Assembly (NCBI GenBank): GCA_017533545.1
Contig: JAFXHW010000118.1
Coordinates: 1 to 9,956, forward strand
Source: Clostridia bacterium
GTDB lineage: Bacteria > Bacillota_A > Clostridia > Oscillospirales > CAG-272
Length of the DNA stretch: 9,956 bases
Reading direction: 5' to 3'
Below are positions 7,885 to 9,956 of this stretch, piece by piece. The notes beneath the pieces are model-generated. The model had not been told where the DNA came from, ran no database searches, and saw only the letters and a program-made list of their open reading frames with translations. A program made the translations under genes and the position numbers. How positions within the stretch are numbered: the first letter of the stretch is position 1; each line of letters opens with the position of its first letter.

Positions 7885-8646
7885 ATGAGAATTGCAGTTG
7901 TAACTGGCGCATCGTCGGGAATGGGACGCTGCTTTGTGAATGATATAGATAAGGAGAAAGCGCTTGACGAGATATGGGTCATCGCACGCCGTTATGACAA
8001 GCTTTGTGAGATATGCGGCACGACCCGCGCAAAGATTCGTCCGATTGCACTCGATCTGACAGACGATGAGAGCATTGATCAGTATAAAACTATGCTTGCC
8101 GAAGAAAAGGCTGATGTTGCCGTTCTGGTAAACGCGAGCGGATATGGGATTTTTCATTCATTTACCGACACGAAGGAAGAGGACGTCGTCGGTATGATCG
8201 ACCTTAATGCCAATGCGCTCGCACGCATCAGCTATGCGACGCTGCCCTATATGAAACGCGGCGGCGAGATATATCAGCTCGGCTCGCTTTCTTCGTTCCA
8301 GCCGGTGCCGGGCATGCCTGTCTATGCCGCAACAAAGGCATTTGTTCTCAGCTTGTCGCGCGCAATGAACGTGGAACTCAAAGACAGAGGTATAAGAGTC
8401 ATGGCGGTCTGCCCGGGCTGGATAAAGACCGAGTTTTTCGACCGGGCCAAGGACGACGACACAATATCCTATTTCAACCGCTTCTATCTGCCCGAAGAGG
8501 TCACCAAAAAGGCGATTAGAGACATGAAAAAGGGAAAAGACGTGTCTGTTCTCGGCTTCCCCGTCCGTGCGCAGGTGCTTGCAGTCAAGCTTTTGCCGCA
8601 TAGGCTGATAATGAAGATATGGTGTAATCAGCAGAAGATGAAATAA
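7885..8646 (+). CDS. Short-chain dehydrogenase/reductase (SDR), NAD(P)-dependent
   Basis: 253 residues, the classical SDR size, one Rossmann domain. Cofactor motif TGASSGMG (residues 7-14), D57 in LDLTD, NASG at 83-86 in place of the usual NNAG, N110, and the catalytic set S134, Y147 and K151 in the YAATK motif. PGWIKTEFF near 178-186 is the usual post-catalytic PG motif. Arginines R35 and R36 after the second beta strand hint at NADP(H) preference, an inference only. The C-terminus ends in a basic, hydrophobic stretch (LLPHRLIMKIWCNQQKMK) that might touch membrane or lipid substrate; this is not certain. AAAGGG (7871-7876) is the ribosome binding site, 8 nt before the ATG. The gene is bracketed by terminators and so is probably monocistronic. 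The substrate cannot be told from sequence. Confidence 0.9.
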   Translation: MRIAVVTGASSGMGRCFVNDIDKEKALDEIWVIARRYDKLCEICGTTRAKIRPIALDLTDDESIDQYKTMLAEEKADVAVLVNASGYGIFHSFTDTKEEDVVGMIDLNANALARISYATLPYMKRGGEIYQLGSLSSFQPVPGMPVYAATKAFVLSLSRAMNVELKDRGIRVMAVCPGWIKTEFFDRAKDDDTISYFNRFYLPEEVTKKAIRDMKKGKDVSVLGFPVRAQVLAVKLLPHRLIMKIWCNQQKMK

Positions 8647-8672
8647 TTCCGGCATTACCTAATTATAGTGTC

Positions 8673-8698
8673 AAAGGGCGCACCGATGCGCCCTTTTT
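8673..8698 (+). terminator. Intrinsic terminator after the SDR gene
   Basis: AAAGGGCGCA (8673-8682) pairs perfectly with TGCGCCCTTT (8687-8696) around a CCGA tetraloop, with T5 at 8694-8698, 26 nt after the SDR stop. Confidence 0.92.
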
Positions 8699-8722
8699 CG
8701 CTGCTGTTAAACATTCTGCCAT

Positions 8723-8769
8723 ACACAATATCTTGTCAATACCTTTTTATAAATATCTATATGTAGAAT
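8723..8769 (+). promoter_or_regulatory. Pair of NrdR-box-like sites upstream of nrdG
   Basis: The known NrdR consensus is acaCwAtATaTwGtgt. Site 1, ACACAATATCTTGTCA (8723-8738), matches 13 of 16 positions. Site 2 (8754-8769) matches only about 10 of 16, but its core CTATATGTAG matches 9 of 10. The starts are 31 bp apart, three helical turns, as known for paired NrdR boxes. Both lie upstream of the nrdG -35 box. The sites are seen; NrdR binding is inferred. Confidence 0.55.
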
Positions 8770-8799
8770 TTTTTATACTATTTCTGTTCATTTCGTGCA

Positions 8800-8828
8800 T
8801 TGACTTTAAACCCAAACGGATATATAAT
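8800..8828 (+). promoter_or_regulatory. Consensus sigma-A promoter of nrdG
   Basis: TTGACT (8800-8805), a 17-nt spacer and a perfect TATAAT (8823-8828). The predicted start is near 8835, 30 nt before the chosen ATG at 8865, which rules out the longer reading frame beginning with TTG at 8733. Confidence 0.8.
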
Positions 8829-8864
8829 ATGCCTGATGCTTTTTTGAGAGGAGAGATGTATTTT

Positions 8865-9560
8865 ATGAAGATAGGCGGACTGCAAAAGCTGTCGATGGTC
8901 GACTATCCCGGCAAAATGTGCGCTACCGTATTTTTGCGCGGATGCAATCTGCGCTGTCCGTTTTGTCATAATGCGTCGCTCGTGCTCATCGATCGACGAA
9001 ACGAAGAACTTTCGGAAGATGATGTGCTCGCGTATCTCAAAAAGCGAAAGGGGATGCTCGACTGCGTCTGTATTACCGGCGGCGAGCCGCTCTTACACAG
9101 CGACACGGCGGCATTCATGCGCCGTATACGCGAGATAGGGTACCAAATCAAGCTGGATACAAACGGCACTTTTCCCGATCGGCTTAAAGCGATCATAGAC
9201 GAGGGACTTTGCGATTACGTCGCAATGGACATAAAAAACTGTCCCGAAAAATATGCCTTTACCTGCGGTCTTGCTGAGATTTTTGACACAAAATGCATAA
9301 ACGAAAGTATAAATATACTAAAAAATGCATCTGTTCCCTATGAATTTCGTACTACCGTGGTAAAGGGACTCCATACTCCCGAGGATATTTTGAAGATCGG
9401 AGAGTACTTAAATGGCGCACCGCGGTACTTTTTACAGCAATATCGCGACTCCGGCGACATTCTCGGCGGCACTTTTGAAGCTTTTGCTGACAGCGAGCTG
9501 CAAAATATGGCAGATAGTGTAAAAGAGTTCTTCGGAGAGGTGTCGGTACGGGGAATTTAG
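8865..9560 (+). CDS. nrdG: Anaerobic ribonucleoside-triphosphate reductase activating protein (radical SAM)
   Basis: 231-residue radical SAM enzyme that uses S-adenosylmethionine and a [4Fe-4S] cluster to install the glycyl radical on class III ribonucleotide reductase. The N-terminus MKIGGLQKLSMVDYPGK is typical of the longer Clostridial activase type. The cluster cysteines are C27, C31 and C34 in RGCNLRCPFCHNA, followed by TGGEPLL (71-77, SAM-binding) and LDTNG (97-101). ATG 8865 is chosen because it fits the family N-terminus, lies about 9 nt after GGAGAG (8850-8855) and follows the promoter at 8800-8828. An ATG at 8856 is in frame but crowds the Shine-Dalgarno. This type is longer than the E. 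coli NrdG (about 154 residues), and similar proteins are sometimes annotated only as pyruvate-formate-lyase-activating-like. The following ATP-cone gene supports the NrdG role. Confidence 0.88.
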   Translation: MKIGGLQKLSMVDYPGKMCATVFLRGCNLRCPFCHNASLVLIDRRNEELSEDDVLAYLKKRKGMLDCVCITGGEPLLHSDTAAFMRRIREIGYQIKLDTNGTFPDRLKAIIDEGLCDYVAMDIKNCPEKYAFTCGLAEIFDTKCINESINILKNASVPYEFRTTVVKGLHTPEDILKIGEYLNGAPRYFLQQYRDSGDILGGTFEAFADSELQNMADSVKEFFGEVSVRGI

Positions 9561-9637
9561 ACGATATATTGTATATGCATTAAAAAATAAATACTATATA
9601 TTGTGGTTAACCCCTTGACAAACACAATATTTTCGGT
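9559..9637 (+). promoter_or_regulatory. Three phased NrdR-box-like operators upstream of nrdD
   Basis: Three sites resemble the NrdR consensus acaCwAtATaTwGtgt: AGACGATATATTGTAT (9559-9574), ATACTATATATTGTGG (9591-9606) and ACACAATATTTTCGGT (9622-9637). By my count each matches 13 of 16 positions. Start-to-start distances are 32 and 31 bp, about three helical turns each. The first overlaps the nrdG stop codon, and the third exactly fills the -35/-10 spacer of the nrdD promoter, a position suited to repression. NrdR represses ribonucleotide reductase genes when dATP is plentiful; its gene is not in this window. Confidence 0.7.
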
Positions 9638-9643
9638 TATAAT
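9615..9643 (+). promoter_or_regulatory. Consensus sigma-A promoter of nrdD
   Basis: A perfect TTGACA (9615-9620), 17-nt spacer and perfect TATAAT (9638-9643). Start predicted near 9650, which leaves a leader of about 108 nt before the ATG. No terminator is visible after nrdG, so read-through from that gene is also possible. Confidence 0.85.
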
Positions 9644-9663
9644 ATATTTCGCGGAACAAAAGT

Positions 9664-9743
9664 GCGCCCATTTTTGGGTGCTATCAAACAAAGTTAATGA
9701 TTTTATCCATAAAGAAAGGAAGCCCGAAGAGCGAAGTCTTCGG
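9664..9743 (+). other. nrdD 5' leader with two hairpins
   Basis: Hairpin 1 pairs GCGCCCA (9664-9670) with TGGGTGC (9675-9681), one G-T wobble, TTTT loop. Hairpin 2 pairs CCGAAGA (9724-9730) with TCTTCGG (9737-9743), loop GCGAAG. Neither has a T-run, so they are not terminators. AAAGGAAG (9715-9722), the best Shine-Dalgarno-like sequence, lies just before hairpin 2 and far from the ATG. No known riboswitch was recognised. Confidence 0.45.
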
Positions 9744-9757
9744 CAACGGTAACACAA

Positions 9758-9956
9758 ATGTTCAGAGTAAAAAAGAGAGACGGCTCGGTCGTCGACTTTA
9801 ACCTTGAAAAGATACGCGTTGCGATAATCAATGCCTTCAACGCAACCGAGAAGCCCTATAACGATGACGTGATCGATATGCTTGCCCTTAAAGTTAACGC
9901 GGATTTCACTCCCAAGATCAAGGGCGGAGTTATAGACGTTGAGGATATTCAGGACA
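9758..9956 (+). CDS. nrdD: Anaerobic ribonucleoside-triphosphate reductase, N-terminal ATP-cone, 3' part outside window
   Basis: The first 66 residues, open to the right edge, form an ATP-cone: MFRVKKRDGSVVDFNLEKI, an AIINAF helix and VIDVEDIQD, the pattern found at the N-terminus of class III reductases. This domain binds ATP or dATP and sets overall activity. The class III enzyme reduces NTPs to dNTPs anaerobically with a glycyl radical made by NrdG. Only the cone is visible, so class I or II reductases, which can also carry cones, are not excluded by this piece. The upstream activase and NrdR-like sites favour NrdD. NrdR itself is unlikely because it would start with a zinc ribbon. No good Shine-Dalgarno lies directly before ATG 9758; the frame is closed by TAA at 9710-9712 with no ATG, GTG or TTG between. 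Confidence 0.82.
   Translation, partial: MFRVKKRDGSVVDFNLEKIRVAIINAFNATEKPYNDDVIDMLALKVNADFTPKIKGGVIDVEDIQD

Noticed and set aside
8733..8864. Long N-terminal extension of nrdG from TTG 8733, with a hydrophobic stretch resembling a membrane segment
   Set aside because: The promoter at 8800-8828 lies inside it, it has no ribosome binding site, the sequence is A/T-rich noncoding in character, and the activase family starts at MKIGGLQKL.
9697..9801. 34-codon frame starting at ATG 9697 that overlaps the nrdD start, a possible leader peptide
   Set aside because: No Shine-Dalgarno before it, no run of a single regulatory codon, and its second half is only the nrdD sequence read in another frame.

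Overview
This looks like an ordinary chromosomal segment from an anaerobic low-to-mid-GC Firmicute, most likely a Clostridia/Oscillospiraceae-type gut or sediment bacterium. The grounds are a T-box-controlled pheST operon, strong AGGAGG-like ribosome binding sites, an oxygen-sensitive class III ribonucleotide reductase with a radical SAM activase, and A/T-rich intergenic promoters with near-consensus sigma-A boxes. The species is inferred only from these traits.

Layout. (1) Positions 1-767, minus strand: the N-terminal two thirds or so of an SbcD/Mre11-type metallophosphoesterase that runs off the left edge. (2) 768-970: a divergent promoter region. (3) 971-3950, plus strand: rbfA and truB (ribosome and tRNA maturation), directly abutting, then an acetolactate-synthase-like ThDP enzyme 31 nt after truB. 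(4) 3951-7789: a promoter, a phenylalanine T-box leader with specifier UUC and a mutually exclusive antiterminator/terminator pair, then pheS and pheT. (5) 7790-8698: a rho-independent terminator whose loop appears to hold the -10 box of the next gene, then a short-chain dehydrogenase and its own terminator. (6) 8699-9956: an nrdG-type radical SAM activase and the first 66 codons of an ATP-cone protein read as nrdD. Each has a consensus promoter and helically phased sites resembling the NrdR box.

The genes are mostly housekeeping: ribosome assembly, pseudouridylation, Phe-tRNA charging and dNTP synthesis. The best-supported regulation is the T-box, which senses uncharged tRNA-Phe, and the inferred NrdR control of nrdG and nrdD, with three boxes 32 and 31 bp apart in front of nrdD. 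I found no CRISPR array, insertion sequence, tRNA/rRNA gene, phage gene or defence-like system. Nothing here looks like an exotic new system; the interest lies in compact regulatory architecture and in one divergent ThDP enzyme.
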